Shown here piece after piece: positions 8,407 through 18,274 of a stretch of 36,648 nt of DNA. Origin of the DNA: Acaryochloridaceae cyanobacterium RU_4_10 (GTDB taxonomy: Bacteria; Cyanobacteriota; Cyanobacteriia; Thermosynechococcales; Thermosynechococcaceae); the NCBI GenBank assembly GCA_012032135.1, contig JAAURS010000003.1:1-36648 (forward strand), written 5' to 3'. Each line of letters starts with the position of its first letter. Positions within the stretch are counted from its first letter, which is position 1. Position numbers and translations under genes: made by a program. The notes beneath the pieces were generated by a model, which made no database searches, was not told the DNA's origin, and saw only the letters and a program-made list of their open reading frames with translations.

Positions 8407-9386
8407 ATGGGTCGGGAAAACGGCTTATTAACGGGTCTAGTGCCCTCCAATTTAACTATTTTGGGTGGTGGAGTGTGGGGCTCTGCTTTGGCTGCCATCG
8501 GTCAAGCTAAGGGGCATGAGGTGAAGGTTTGGTCGAGACGGGGAAATCTTGCCTTTGAAGTTGCTGTAGCGGACGCTGCGGTTATCATTGCTGCCATTTC
8601 AATGAAAGGGGTGCGGGAAATAGCCGATCGCCTGATGGCCCTTTCTCTTCCCTCTGAAACCATTATAGTCAGTGCAACTAAGGGGCTTGACCCTACCACT
8701 TGGCAAACCCCATCCCAAATCTGGGCCGCTGCCTTTCCCAAAAATCCGATCGCAGTTCTATCGGGTCCAAACCTCTCCAAGGAAATCGATCGCGGACTCC
8801 CCGCTGCAACGGTGGTGGCCTGTGAAGATGCGATCGCTGCAACAGCGCTCCAACATCTCTTGTCCTCGGAAAACTTTCGGATTTATACCAATACGGATCG
8901 GTTGGGGACGGAACTGGGGGCACACTCAAAAACGTAGTGGCGATCGCCGTGGGGGTCTGCGATGGCCTCAATTTAGGCCAGAATGCTCGTGCTGCGTTAA
9001 TCACAAGAGCGCTCCCAGAAATGATTCGGGTGGGTACCTTGATGGGAGGGAAGGTGGAAACCTTCTACGGACTGTCTGGTTTGGGCGATTTGCTAGCCAC
9101 CTGTACGAGTCCTTTGAGCCGTAATTATCAAGTGGGGTATCAATTGGCCCAAGGAAAAACTTTGGACCGCATTTTGGCAAATCTCCAAGGGACGGCTGAA
9201 GGGGTAAACACCACTCAAGTTTTAATCCAGCTTGCCGCACAAAAACAAATTTCGGTTCCCATTGCCCAACAGGTGTATCGCTTGTTGAGCGGACAGATTA
9301 GCCCACAAGCCGCCGTAGAGGCATTAATGGAACGGGAACTAAAACCCGAGGCACACGGCAATCCGTACGATCGCGAACAAAGCTAA
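8407..9386 (+). CDS. gpsA: NAD(P)H-dependent glycerol-3-phosphate dehydrogenase, one frame break
   Basis: Reduces dihydroxyacetone phosphate to sn-glycerol-3-phosphate, the backbone of membrane lipids. The first piece (8407-8937) has the Rossmann motif ILGGGVWGSALA and the conserved SATKGLD and LSGPNLSKE segments. The second continues with KNVVAIAVGVCDGLNLGQNARAALITRALPE, FYGLSGLGDLLATCTS and the C-terminal helices. The break is at 8916-8920: five Gs are present, and six would give the conserved GTELGGTLKNVVAIAVG. A sequencing deletion is therefore more likely than a true pseudogene. AGGAGG lies about 9 nt before the ATG. The joined length, about 326 aa, is normal. Confidence 0.9.
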
Positions 9387-9477
9387 ATTAAATTGCATCT
9401 AATTACAATGGTTGCCAGAGGCATCGTACAGTACGAAGCTATGGCGTTTTCCACTTTATTGAATCCAGGAGACAACC

Positions 9478-9996
9478 ATGCCCATCCTTCAACGTTGGCG
9501 GAACGTTTTGTTATCCCTTGGCCTCTGCGGACTTCTACTGATTAGTTCGGGCTGCGCCGCCAAGCCCCCGTCTCCCTACGCTCAAGTGCAGCAAGAAAGC
9601 ACTCAACGGGGCGCGCCGAAGGCTGTGGCCAAGACGGCAACCCAAGGGAGTGAGTTTAATCGGTTTTTCCCAAAACCAGGCAATGGATTTGAACGAGTTT
9701 ACACTCAGGAGAAAAAGGGCTTTGCAGAAGCCAAGTTAAAAAAAGATGGCAAGGATATGGCAATGTTGTCGATTTCTGACACCAGCAGCATTCCAGCAGC
9801 GGCCCAAAAATATGCCCAAAGTACCGAAAAAATTGCGGGGTTTCCCACAGTTGAGGTGGGGACAACGCAAACGGGGGTTTTAGTGGGTGGCCACTATCAA
9901 GTCAAAGTCCTCTCCCGCAATCCTTCCTTTGATAAGGGCGATCGCAAGGAGTGGATTGCAAAATTCGATTTACAAGGGCTTTCTAAGCTCCGTTAA
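9478..9996 (+). CDS. Predicted lipoprotein, cyanobacterial, unknown function
   Basis: A 172-aa exported protein. The N-terminus has arginines (QRWRN), a hydrophobic core (LLSLGLCGLLLI) and SSGC, giving a probable lipidated Cys26; the lipobox is slightly off consensus because -3 is Ser. The mature part is basic, with KPPSP after the cysteine and a compact alpha/beta region (FNRFFPKPGNGFERVYTQEKKGFAEAKLKKDG). GAGAC precedes the ATG. The next gene starts 32 nt after its stop, so the two may be co-transcribed. I recognise the general type from cyanobacterial genomes but cannot assign a function. Confidence 0.75.
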   Translation: MPILQRWRNVLLSLGLCGLLLISSGCAAKPPSPYAQVQQESTQRGAPKAVAKTATQGSEFNRFFPKPGNGFERVYTQEKKGFAEAKLKKDGKDMAMLSISDTSSIPAAAQKYAQSTEKIAGFPTVEVGTTQTGVLVGGHYQVKVLSRNPSFDKGDRKEWIAKFDLQGLSKLR

Positions 9997-10028
9997 TGTT
10001 GTAAACCTATGCAGGCAAATACTTTCTT

Positions 10029-10916
10029 ATGAGCAAACCCATTTTTGAACTTGTGGATGAACTGCCCACCGGGGGCATCACCATCCTGTCATTGCGATCG
10101 CTGGATTTTGTGGTTCCAGGGCAGTGGCAAAACTTAGTCGGCTTTAACAACACCATTAAAGCCGTCACAGGCGAAACGGATGAAGCATTGATCCAACAAA
10201 TTGGCGAACGTGCCGTCCAACTCTTTAACGACAAGTCCCAGGGCTATCAAAATGCCCTTTGGTTGTACCAAACCGTCGATAGTGCTTCTGGCGCACTGGG
10301 TGCAGCGGCTATGGCCAATAAAGTGGGTCAGGATATTTCATTCCTAGGCTTTTTGCAAAACCTCACCCCCAAACCCGAAAAAGCCCAAAGCATTGACCTC
10401 TGCGTCAAGCTGGTGGTCGAACTGGTCGCCTTCTGCCAAATTAACGGCATCCCTGGCGATAGCATTGGTGACTTTCTGGCAGCCTTAGGAGACTACAGCG
10501 GTGAATCTCTGATGCGGATGGCTGCCCTGGTTTGTTTTGACGGACTCGTTCCCTTGGGGCCAGACTTTGCGTTGAAAGGACTGTCCACCCTCAATACGAT
10601 GTCCCCAAACGATTTGGAGCACAATAAGACCTTTAACGGTGTTAAGTCTCTCATTCCAGGGGGCGATTCAGCGGGACAGCTTTCCTTTATTACCAGCAGC
10701 ATGGATTCTGTGAAAGGCTGGATGACAGATTTTGTGTCCTCACGAGGCGTAACTCCCGAACAAGTGGTAGACAATCTGACGAAGTTTGTTGAAATTTCCA
10801 AAGATAAGCTGGATTATCTGGGAGCCTTTCTAGATATGACGTGTAACTACTACACCCATACCGGAACCCAGACCCTAGCGCGACGGCTGATCGAACGAGC
10901 AGTTGCGGAAATCTAA
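10029..10916 (+). CDS. Conserved cyanobacterial protein of unknown function
   Basis: A 295-aa soluble, mainly helical protein with no signal peptide or membrane segment. It opens with a short beta-like stretch (FELVDELPTGGITILSLRSLDFVVPGQW) followed by helices. Repeated small-residue helices (YQTVDSASGALGAAAMANKVGQDISFLGFL) recall oligomerising or structural proteins. No catalytic motif is visible. It follows the lipoprotein gene by 32 nt and ends 11 nt before a long inverted repeat that faces the convergent Crp/Fnr gene. Codon use and HIP1 (10097) match the core genome. Confidence 0.8.
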   Translation: MSKPIFELVDELPTGGITILSLRSLDFVVPGQWQNLVGFNNTIKAVTGETDEALIQQIGERAVQLFNDKSQGYQNALWLYQTVDSASGALGAAAMANKVGQDISFLGFLQNLTPKPEKAQSIDLCVKLVVELVAFCQINGIPGDSIGDFLAALGDYSGESLMRMAALVCFDGLVPLGPDFALKGLSTLNTMSPNDLEHNKTFNGVKSLIPGGDSAGQLSFITSSMDSVKGWMTDFVSSRGVTPEQVVDNLTKFVEISKDKLDYLGAFLDMTCNYYTHTGTQTLARRLIERAVAEI

Positions 10917-10927
10917 GCGACACAAGA

Positions 10928-10977
10928 CAGTACTTCTTTTAGACGACCGATCGTGTTTTTCTCTAGAAGAAGTACTG
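10928..10977. terminator. Inverted repeat between convergent genes
   Basis: CAGTACTTCTT (10928-10938) and AAGAAGTACTG (10967-10977) form an 11-bp perfect stem with a 28-nt interval. It fills the gap between converging genes ending at 10916 and 10986. No long T run follows, so bidirectional termination is inferred from its place. Confidence 0.5.
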
Positions 10978-10985
10978 ACTAACGC

Positions 10986-11618
10986 TCATACTTGGTCGGA
11001 TGCTCTTCTGCGGGGATTGGAGTTAGCGGTAATTTCCTGGAAGTCCAAACCATTGAGGGGTTTTAGCAAAATAATACGGCGTCGCAATTGAACCAACGCG
11101 CCTTGTTTTTGCAGCGCGCCCAAAAATCGCGTCACCGTAACCCGCGAACAACCCACCATTTCCCCAATTGCAGAATGCGGGAGAGGGATATCAATCAACA
11201 CCCCTTCAGGAACCCTCCGTCCAAAGCGAACTCCCAGCCATTCAATCAGATAAGCCAAGCGATTTAGGGTTCGATCGTGGGCCAGAAAACTTGCCAGTTG
11301 AGCCGATCGCTGAGCGTGTTCGAGAATGGCATTAAGATGGTGAGACCATAGAGCCTGAGGCACAAGCATCGCTTCGGTTCGAGTCACACATTCAGCTTGA
11401 AAGGGGGACAGCTTTGCTAAAGGTAGACCCACTAATTCGCCCGAGCCCCAATATCCTAAAGAGATTACATTACCTTGGTCTGTCCAAGTTAATGTCCTGA
11501 CAAGGCCACGATCGATCAGCCATAGTTCTTCTTCCTGTAATGGAATGGATTCTTTGGGGGCAAAGGTACAATGGGTCGCTTCACAGAAAGGTTTTGGGTT
11601 GAAAAAAGTTGCAGACAT
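10986..11618 (-). CDS. Crp/Fnr-family transcription regulator
   Basis: About 210 aa if started at MSATFFNPK (codon 11616-11618); a longer in-frame reading to 11798 overlaps the cyclophilin gene's 3' end and is less likely. Residues ~20-100 form a cyclic-nucleotide-binding-type beta roll (EELWLIDRGLVRTLTWTDQGNVISLGYWGSGELVGL), which lacks a clear cAMP-binding RxA signature. A dimerisation helix follows, then a winged helix-turn-helix (HSAIGEMVGCSRVTVTRFLGALQKQGALV) close to that of NtcA and related cyanobacterial regulators. It is not NtcA itself: the effector-domain residues and N-terminus differ. The target genes are unknown. It converges on the gene at 10029-10916. Confidence 0.85.
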   Translation of the reverse strand: MSATFFNPKPFCEATHCTFAPKESIPLQEEELWLIDRGLVRTLTWTDQGNVISLGYWGSGELVGLPLAKLSPFQAECVTRTEAMLVPQALWSHHLNAILEHAQRSAQLASFLAHDRTLNRLAYLIEWLGVRFGRRVPEGVLIDIPLPHSAIGEMVGCSRVTVTRFLGALQKQGALVQLRRRIILLKPLNGLDFQEITANSNPRRRASDQV

Positions 11619-11739
11619 GCTTGGAGGTCTATTGTGATATCTGACCTTCGAATTGTCAGCAATTATACCTTCTAGTGTATGGATGAATACGCTTTCAGAT
11701 GCAATCGGACTCAGGTAATCGATCGTTTGTGAAGATGCC

Positions 11740-12855
11740 CTAAGCAGTCTTGGATTTAATAAAATTGTCCAAACCATCCACAACCTTTGCGGACACAATC
11801 TTATCGCCTTCTTTCAATTGACGGAGCACGTCTTCACCCTCTACCACGTAGCCAAACACTGCGTAGCGCCCATCCAAAAGATTGCGGCCAGCAGGGGTTA
11901 ATTCTGGCTCAAACAAGAAAAAGAAAAACTGTGAAGATCCCCCATTAGGGTCTTCGCCTGGAGTTGCCATTGCAACCGTTCCGTAAGCTGAAAAAGGTAA
12001 AACGGGACTGTCTAGATACCGTCCACTTTCTTCTAGAGTTGCACCGTAAAAGGGTTTTTCATCCCCTTTGACCAAGATTTCCATCGGAATCGATCGGTAC
12101 TTTCCACTCGTTGGGTCCACAAATCCGACTTCAGGCCCTTGTGGGTCGCCCGTTTGCAAGACGTAAGACTCTTCTGCACGGGTAAAGGGCAAGCCATTAT
12201 AAAAACCCCGCTGCACTAAATCTACAAAATTACCTGCTGTGACGGGTGCGCTGTAACCATCCGCTACCAAGGTCATTGGGCCTTTGGTGGTTTCAATTGC
12301 AATGGTGGCCCGTCCTTTAAGCTGCGGTAAATTACGATAGGCTTCGGGGACTTCGTAAGGAAATTTAGTCACCATGGAAGCTTCTAGGGTGCCAATGATA
12401 TCGAGCAATTCATTCTTTTTGGCCACAATCCGATCGCCATCCTTCTCTTCCGCGATCGCCTTCAAGTCCGCTAATTCAGTCTCAATCTGCCCCACCAGCT
12501 CCGTTGCCTTAGGTCGATTTTGCTCTGGCACGCTAGCCAAAATATCATCCTTACGACGACTGAGAATAGATATAGCCTTCCCTACATCGCCATTAATCCC
12601 CGCCCATCGTCTGGCACGAACTTGACCGCCGATATCTTCAATATTGGTCTGAATTTGGCGGATAAAATCATTATCGAAAGGGAGGGCTATGCGAAGGAGC
12701 GATCGCGGGTCCGTTACAGCATTTCCAGGTGGGAGCCCCGCAATTAACATGGATGCTTGAGCAGGCAGACACAGTACCAGGCAAAGTCCAAGCGCTAGCG
12801 CAGTGGGCAAACAGATCCGAAAAAGTTTCTTAAACTCGTTAAATAGACTTTTCAT
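11740..12855 (-). CDS. Exported peptidyl-prolyl isomerase, TLP40/CYP38-type cyclophilin
   Basis: A 371-aa protein with a Sec signal peptide (about 1-35: basic start, LFRICLPTALALGLCLVLCLPAQAS), so it acts in the periplasm or thylakoid lumen. Residues ~60-165 are a helical domain like that of plant CYP38/TLP40. Residues ~178-365 are a cyclophilin domain (ATIAIETTKGPMTL, VTAGNFVDLVQRGFYNGLPFTR, FFFFLFEPELTPAGRNLLDGRYAVFGYVVEGEDVL). Plant relatives assist assembly of photosystem II. Known divergent members often have weak isomerase activity; the classical catalytic Arg region here reads NGLPFTRA. It stands alone, leftward, after murI. Confidence 0.9.
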   Translation of the reverse strand: MKSLFNEFKKLFRICLPTALALGLCLVLCLPAQASMLIAGLPPGNAVTDPRSLLRIALPFDNDFIRQIQTNIEDIGGQVRARRWAGINGDVGKAISILSRRKDDILASVPEQNRPKATELVGQIETELADLKAIAEEKDGDRIVAKKNELLDIIGTLEASMVTKFPYEVPEAYRNLPQLKGRATIAIETTKGPMTLVADGYSAPVTAGNFVDLVQRGFYNGLPFTRAEESYVLQTGDPQGPEVGFVDPTSGKYRSIPMEILVKGDEKPFYGATLEESGRYLDSPVLPFSAYGTVAMATPGEDPNGGSSQFFFFLFEPELTPAGRNLLDGRYAVFGYVVEGEDVLRQLKEGDKIVSAKVVDGLDNFIKSKTA

Positions 12856-13005
12856 GGTGCGTAGATCATCTTTCGTTAGAGTTTGCGGTGTGCATCAAGC
12901 ATCCCAATAGGGCTTCTATCTGCCCCATACCACTCTAAACCATCGAGTTGCTGGATTATCACTACGTCTATCCAGCGATTCTCGATCGATCCCAATGGCA
13001 GCATC

Positions 13006-13037
13006 TTGTAGGGGCGCATGGCCATGCGCCCCTACAA
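13006..13037. repeat. 32-bp perfect palindrome, intergenic repeat type
   Basis: TTGTAGGGGCGCATGG (13006-13021) is followed directly by its exact reverse complement (to 13037). GTAGGGGCG...CGCCCCTAC palindromes of this kind are scattered between genes in many cyanobacteria. It begins 33 nt beyond the murI stop, so it could also end murI transcripts. Confidence 0.75.
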
Positions 13038-13070
13038 CTCAGCGCGCTAAAAGTGCCTTGTTTGAAGGTT

Positions 13071-13964
13071 CTAGAACTGAGTGCGGATTTTGAGTCCTTG
13101 GAGCTGAGCCGCCACCACTGCGGGAACAAACCCAAGACAATGTTGAGAAGAATGAGCAAACTGTTCTGGCTTGCCGCTTACAAAAAAGCTGGTTTCAGGT
13201 GCTGTTTGATTGCTTTTCAAATTCAGTAATTCCAATTCCTGTGCCGCTGCTGCTGCCATCTGCACCGCAGGGTTCACTAAAGTGACGCTTTGGGGTAACA
13301 ACTGTTCTATGACAGGAGCTAAATGGGGGTAGTGGGTACAGCCATAAACCAGCGTATCAATTTCAGCCTCAACCAGCGGTTGGAGACGCTTCCAAACAAT
13401 ACTGCGGGTTTGGGGATGCAAAATTTGGTTGGCTTCAATAAGGGGTACAAATTCTGGGCAAGCCACTTGAAAGACTTCCACCTCAGGCTTAATTTCTGAG
13501 ATGGCCCGTTTGTAGCAGTTACTGGCCACGGTTGCGGGTGTGGCAATGACGCCTATCTTGCAACCGGACCGGACGGCGGCTCTGGCTCCTGGTAAAATCA
13601 CGCCCAAGATTGGAATATCAAACTCATTGCGGACGGCATCTAGGGCCAATGCCGAACTGGTATTACAGGCCATGATGGCCATTTTGATGGGTTGCCCCAC
13701 GAGCCAAGTTAAAATTTGCCGAACTAATTCTTGAATCTCGTCTTGAGAACGGGTGCCGTAGGGAACATGAGCGGTATCCCCAAAATATAGAAAAGATTCG
13801 TGGGGGAGTTGGCGCTGTAATTCTCTTAAAACTGTGAGCCCACCCACTCCACTATCAAAAACACCGATGGGTAAATCTTGAGGGATTCGACGAGAGGAGG
13901 GCTGCAAACGGGTCTCAAAAATAGAATTAGCCTTACGATCGCAACGGCTTTGCACGGGGTCCAC
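13071..13964 (-). CDS. murI: Glutamate racemase
   Basis: Converts L- to D-glutamate for peptidoglycan. 297 aa. The conserved N-terminal IGVFDSGVGGLTVLRE begins at about residue 33. The two catalytic cysteines are in MACNTSSA (about Cys99) and YGCTHYP (about Cys210), and FGDTAHVPYGTRS is also intact. The first ~30 residues (rich in Arg/Ser) are longer than in most racemases; an internal start is possible but no better ribosome site is obvious. Divided from the EF-G-like gene upstream by a hairpin at 14082-14113, it is probably transcribed on its own. Confidence 0.94.
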   Translation of the reverse strand: MDPVQSRCDRKANSIFETRLQPSSRRIPQDLPIGVFDSGVGGLTVLRELQRQLPHESFLYFGDTAHVPYGTRSQDEIQELVRQILTWLVGQPIKMAIMACNTSSALALDAVRNEFDIPILGVILPGARAAVRSGCKIGVIATPATVASNCYKRAISEIKPEVEVFQVACPEFVPLIEANQILHPQTRSIVWKRLQPLVEAEIDTLVYGCTHYPHLAPVIEQLLPQSVTLVNPAVQMAAAAAQELELLNLKSNQTAPETSFFVSGKPEQFAHSSQHCLGFVPAVVAAQLQGLKIRTQF

Positions 13965-14081
13965 TGTTCCTTACACACTCACACTGAACAGATTATTACC
14001 GATCTTTCTCAAAAAATCCGCTTTTTAACCCCAATATCTTAATTATTTTTGATGCGTCCTTTATTTTTATGCCAATTCAGC

Positions 14082-14113
14082 AAAGCTGTGGACGCACTCA
14101 GGTCCACAGCTTT
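14082..14113. terminator. Hairpin after the EF-G-like gene
   Basis: AAAGCTGTGGAC and GTCCACAGCTTT form a perfect 12-bp stem with an 8-nt loop, 16 nt past the leftward EF-G-like stop. There is no immediate T run on the minus strand, so termination is inferred from position and stem strength. Confidence 0.6.
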
Positions 14114-14129
14114 CAATTCAGATATGGTC

Positions 14130-16147
14130 TTAAGCTGCCGAGTTAGCCATGGCCAACACCCGCTCGGCAATTTTGTCCGGGACCTCTTGGAGATGGTCTT
14201 CTTGCCAGTGGAAAAAGCCCACTCCTTGGGTCAGCGATCGCAGTTCTATAATGAGGCCGTGCATTTCCGCCATCGGCAAATAGGCAGACACCTCATCCCA
14301 ACCGTGCCAGCCCTCTTTCCCTTCATAGCCCAACACCTGCCCTCGCCGATTGGTAATCAGGCGCAACACGCTAGAGGTAAAAGCAGTGGGGGTTGAAATA
14401 ACAATGCGCTCGATGGGTTCTAGCAAAACGGGTTGACAGTTAGGCATTCCAGACTGCATGGCCAAACGGGCCGCCTGCTTAAAGGCTTGCTCAGAGCTGT
14501 CTACGGAGTGATAGGACCCATTGGTCAACGTCACGGACACATCCACCACAGGGAATCCATAAATGCCGTTGACCAAAAACTCTCGTACCCCCATTTCAAC
14601 GCCAGGAATGTACTGCCTGGGCACTGCACCCCCCACGATCGTTTCCTTGAATTGGAACCCTTCGCCCCTCGGTTGGGGTTGAATATCTAGATGAACATCA
14701 CCAAACTGTCCGTGACCGCCCGTTTGATGTTTGTAGCGGCCATGACTACTCGCAGACTTACGAATGGTTTCGCAGTAAGAGATATGGGGAGCCTGCATTT
14801 GGACGGGCAAGTTGTACTTGCGTTCCAGGCGTTCCTTGGCAATGAGTAAATGGATTTCACCTTGACCCCAGAGCAAAATTTCATGGGTGTTGTCTTGCAT
14901 TGCCCAGCTCAAGGCCGGATCTTCTTCTTGAAGTTTATTGAGAGCCGCAGTCAACTTCACCTCGTCTTTACGATTTTGGGGTCGAACCGCTTGGGCAAAA
15001 ACGGGGCTAAGGCGATCGCCACGGGGTAACTCAGAAACCTCTGCACTAAGACCATTGCCAAAGAGGGTATCACCTGTCTGAATGGCGTCCATCCGCCCGA
15101 GAGCCACAATGTCCCCCGCACTTGCCTGAGCCACACTGGACTGCTGCTGCCCCATTAACCGATAGATGCCGCTCACCCGAACTTTGTTTAAAGACATGCC
15201 ATCAGTTAAGGTGCCCTGCCAGACTCGTACTAAGGATAACTTACCCCCTTGAGCGGAGATAAAGGTCTTCAGGACTTGGGCAATAGGGCCGTCTCCCGTT
15301 CCCAAGCCTCGCAGTTCAGCCGTTTCTTGGGCATCCGGTGCTTCTTTCTCTAGGGCATTCAGTAACGGGCGAACCCAAATCCTTGCTCTGCTACTCCCAG
15401 GAATACTGGAACGATGAGATCGGCTCCCAGGTCTTCTTTGAGATCTTTGAGGACTTCCGTTTCTGTTGGATTGATATCTTCTAAAAGTTCTTCTAAGAGA
15501 TGGTCATCAAACTCTGCAAGCGTTTCCAGCATTTCAGCTCTGGCTGCATGTTCTTCATCTTGTAACTCCGCAGGCAACGGAATGGGGTCTGCTGGAGCGT
15601 CAGGATGATATTGAAAGGCTTGTTCTGTAATGAGGTCGATAAACCCTTTCAAGGTTTCATTTTGGCCGATAGGATACTGTTGGGGGACTAGAGGACGGCT
15701 GGAGACCTCTTTGAGAGCGTTCAACACCTCTTGAAAAGGTGTCACTGCCCGATCCATTTTGTTCAGGAACACTAGATGGGGAATGCTCCAATCGTCTAAG
15801 ACCCGAAACAAAGGTGCAAGGGTGAGAACTTTTTGTGGGTCCGGTTCGCAGACCACTACGGCAGCGTCAACCCCCACAAGGGCATTCAGGCTTTCCTGAT
15901 ACAACTCCACCGAACCGGGACAATCTAGAAATGTAAAATGAAGGCTGCCGTGTTCAACACTGGCAGCCGTTATCTCTGTACTCATTTGTCTTCCCCGGGC
16001 TTCTGCTGATGCATCCCCCACGGTGTTTCCATTTTTGACCGAGCCCCTACGGGAAACTGCTCCTGAAACATAGAGCAAACTTTCTAAGAGCGTGGTTTTG
16101 CCACTTGAATAAGGGCCAACAATTGCAACATTACGGAAGCCGATCAT
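14130..16147 (-). CDS. EF-G-like GTPase (translation factor family), one frame break
   Basis: A GTPase of the EF-G superfamily, about 670 aa when rejoined. The first piece starts at MIGFRNVAIVGP (ATG 16145-16147, preceded by AGGAGG six nt upstream). It has G1 GPYSSGKTTLLE, G3 DCPGS and G4 NKMD. The second runs from 15305 to 14130 with domain II and the EF-G III/IV/V pattern (ETIRKSASSHGRYKHQTGGHGQFGDV). The break is at about 15374-15376: one more G in the minus-strand run after GGATTT restores GFGVRPLLNALEKEAP. G3 is the FusA-like DCPGS rather than the classical DTPGH, as in paralogous EF-G-like proteins whose role is not settled. It is not the housekeeping EF-G. Confidence 0.85.
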
Positions 16148-16424
16148 GTTTGCCTCCTGGCAGGACTGAGTGGATTTTTTAAAGAACCCATCCTTGATGG
16201 GAAACCAAAAATGGGCCAAGACTCGTCTGCTAAAGCATGAACACTAAACCCATCACCATTAAAATGAATTTCGACACTAGTCTCAGTGTTTAGTAGACTG
16301 AGAGTCTTATTCTCGATCTAACCTCAGGGATAGCCTAATGTCTTAACCTTGCGATTACTCTTAACGCAGGGGTAAACGCACGTAAAGGATATCTACGTTT
16401 TGTAAAGAAGGAGCGCAGCGATTC

Positions 16425-17515
16425 GTGCGGATTCAGTCGGTTTTGATTACGAGTTTACCCTGGCTTTGAGCCTAGGAACATTCACCCCGTTTGGTGCTAG
16501 CGCCCAAACACTGCCTTCAACGCCGACGAACGAGCTTCGACTCTTTGATTTGTTCAAGCAAGGGAAGGCTTTAATTGATGCGGGCAAGTATGACCAGGCC
16601 GTAGAAATCTATCGGCAGGCGCTATCTTTTGATGGGAAAAATGCGCGGATTTTTTCAGCGGTGGGATATATCCGCACGCAACAAGGCGCTTATCCAGATG
16701 CGATCGCAGCCTACAGACAGGCGATTGCGATCGACCCGCGCGATGCCAATTTTTACTATGCGGTGGCTTTTTGTTACGCCAATATGAATGACTATGGCAA
16801 TGCGATTCGGCATTACGAACAAGCCATTCAGTTGGATCCCAAATTGCTTCAAGCGTATGAAGGATTGGCGGTTATTAATAGTCGTCAGAGAAATTTTCCA
16901 GCGGCGTTGGCCCTGTACCAAAAAATTGTATCCATCGATCCGAAGAATGCGAATGCCTATCGTTCCCTTGGAATTCTGGCCCTCCAGCAACAGCGGGTAC
17001 CTGAGGCGATCGCCGCGCTCCAACAGGCGGCTCAGTTTGCGCCCAAGAGTGGGGATGTGCAAATTGGGTTGGCCTATGCCCATATCGCCCAAGGGAATGC
17101 TCCTGCTGCGGTGGCTGCGGCCAATGAAGCGCTTCGGTTAGAGCCGCGTAATGCCAAGGTTAATGTCAAGGCTGGCAATATTTTGCTTTCCCAGGGCAGT
17201 GCGGAGGCAGCAATGGCAGCGTATCGTAAGGCAACCAATGTAGATAGTAAACTGCCCGATGGGTACATTGGCGTAGGGGATGTAATGCGGAGCAAGGGCG
17301 ATTCGATTGGGGCGATCGTGGCGTACCGCGAGGCCCTTCAGCGACAGCCACAAAGTGCTGAAGCGCACTATAAGTTAGGTTTAGCGCTTCAGGATCGGAA
17401 CCGCAAGGATGAGGCGATCGCGGAATTCAGAACGGCACGACAAATTTATCAAAGCCAAGGACAATCTGAGGCTGTTAACCGGGTTAATTCTGCACTGCGG
17501 CAGTTAGGCCAGTAG
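16425..17515 (+). CDS. Exported tetratricopeptide-repeat protein
   Basis: About 360 aa. A probable GTG start (16425-16427) follows AAGAAGGAG by about 11 nt and would encode MRIQSVLITS, leading into a signal-peptide core (LALSLGTFTPFGASA). A one-base loss at the T run near 16453-16455 is needed to join this to the long frame, which is open from about 16466. From about residue 35 there are eight or nine TPR units (KALIDAGKYDQAVEIYRQAL, AYRQAIAIDPRDANFYYAVAFCYANMNDYGNAIRHYEQAI). It is probably a protein-interaction scaffold in the periplasm. The partner is unknown. It converges on hypB with a 29-nt gap. Confidence 0.8.
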
Positions 17516-17544
17516 TGTGTTTTGCACTGAGCGATCGCCCCCTT

Positions 17545-18231
17545 TCAAACACAAACCCCTTTCTGCACTATCAACTGACGCACCCATTGCAACCAACCTT
17601 CAAATCCTTCGAGCGTTTTTGTAGAAACTGCAAAAATGGGAACCTGAGGATTTACTTGACGTACATTGGCTTTAATTCGCTCTAGGTCGATTTCTAAGTA
17701 AGGGGTTAAGTCTGTCTTCGTAATGATTAAGCAGTCCGCCTCTCGAAACATGATGGGGTATTTGAGCGGTTTATCTTCCCCTTCAGTTACACTGAGCAAC
17801 GCAACCTTGGCATGTTCGCCCACTTCAAATTCAGCGGGGCAGACCAAGTTCCCCACATTTTCAACCCAGACCAAGTCCAATGATGCTGGATCGTGCTCGT
17901 GAGATAGGCTGTGAATGCCACCAGCAACCATTTTGGAGTCTAAATGGCAGGCTCTTCCTGTATTAATGGCAATGACGGGAACTCCGTACTGACGCAACCG
18001 TTCGGCATCTAACTCCGTGGTCATGTCGCCTTCAATGACGGCCATTTTGCATTCAGGATTGAGGGCTTGGAGGGTCCGTTCGAGTAATTGGGTTTTACCC
18101 GCACCAGGGCTGCTCATCAAATTCACGCAGACAATCCCCCATTCCTCAAAATGGGCTCGGTTATGGTCTGCTCCATCTTGATTGGCATGAAGCAAATTGA
18201 TTTCTAGGGCTGCGTCAAAGGTTTGGTGCAT
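17545..18231 (-). CDS. hypB: HypB-type nickel GTPase, partner of guanidine hydrolase
   Basis: A 228-aa GTPase that delivers nickel. The P-loop is at residues 40-48 (SSPGAGKTQ). The Cys-His metal pair is in GRACHLD (C95-H96), with further conserved [15 protein letters not shown] and ITKTDL. It lacks the His-rich N-terminal nickel store found in many HypBs. It closes the leftward set gdmH-hypA-hypB (43 nt after hypA), and no hydrogenase gene is nearby. By comparison with Synechocystis sll1077-1079, where the HypA- and HypB-like proteins (GhaA, GhaB) activate Sll1077, I assign it to guanidine hydrolase maturation rather than to hydrogenase. Confidence 0.9.
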   Translation of the reverse strand: MHQTFDAALEINLLHANQDGADHNRAHFEEWGIVCVNLMSSPGAGKTQLLERTLQALNPECKMAVIEGDMTTELDAERLRQYGVPVIAINTGRACHLDSKMVAGGIHSLSHEHDPASLDLVWVENVGNLVCPAEFEVGEHAKVALLSVTEGEDKPLKYPIMFREADCLIITKTDLTPYLEIDLERIKANVRQVNPQVPIFAVSTKTLEGFEGWLQWVRQLIVQKGVCV

Positions 18232-18274
18232 AGGTCAGGTCTCTATCCTCTAGTTGTGGACGATCGGGGCAATA

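Noticed and set aside
10986-11798. Longer 270-aa start for the Crp/Fnr gene
   Set aside because: The extra 60 residues overlap the cyclophilin 3' end and look unlike a Crp N-terminus; MSATFF at 11618 is preferred.
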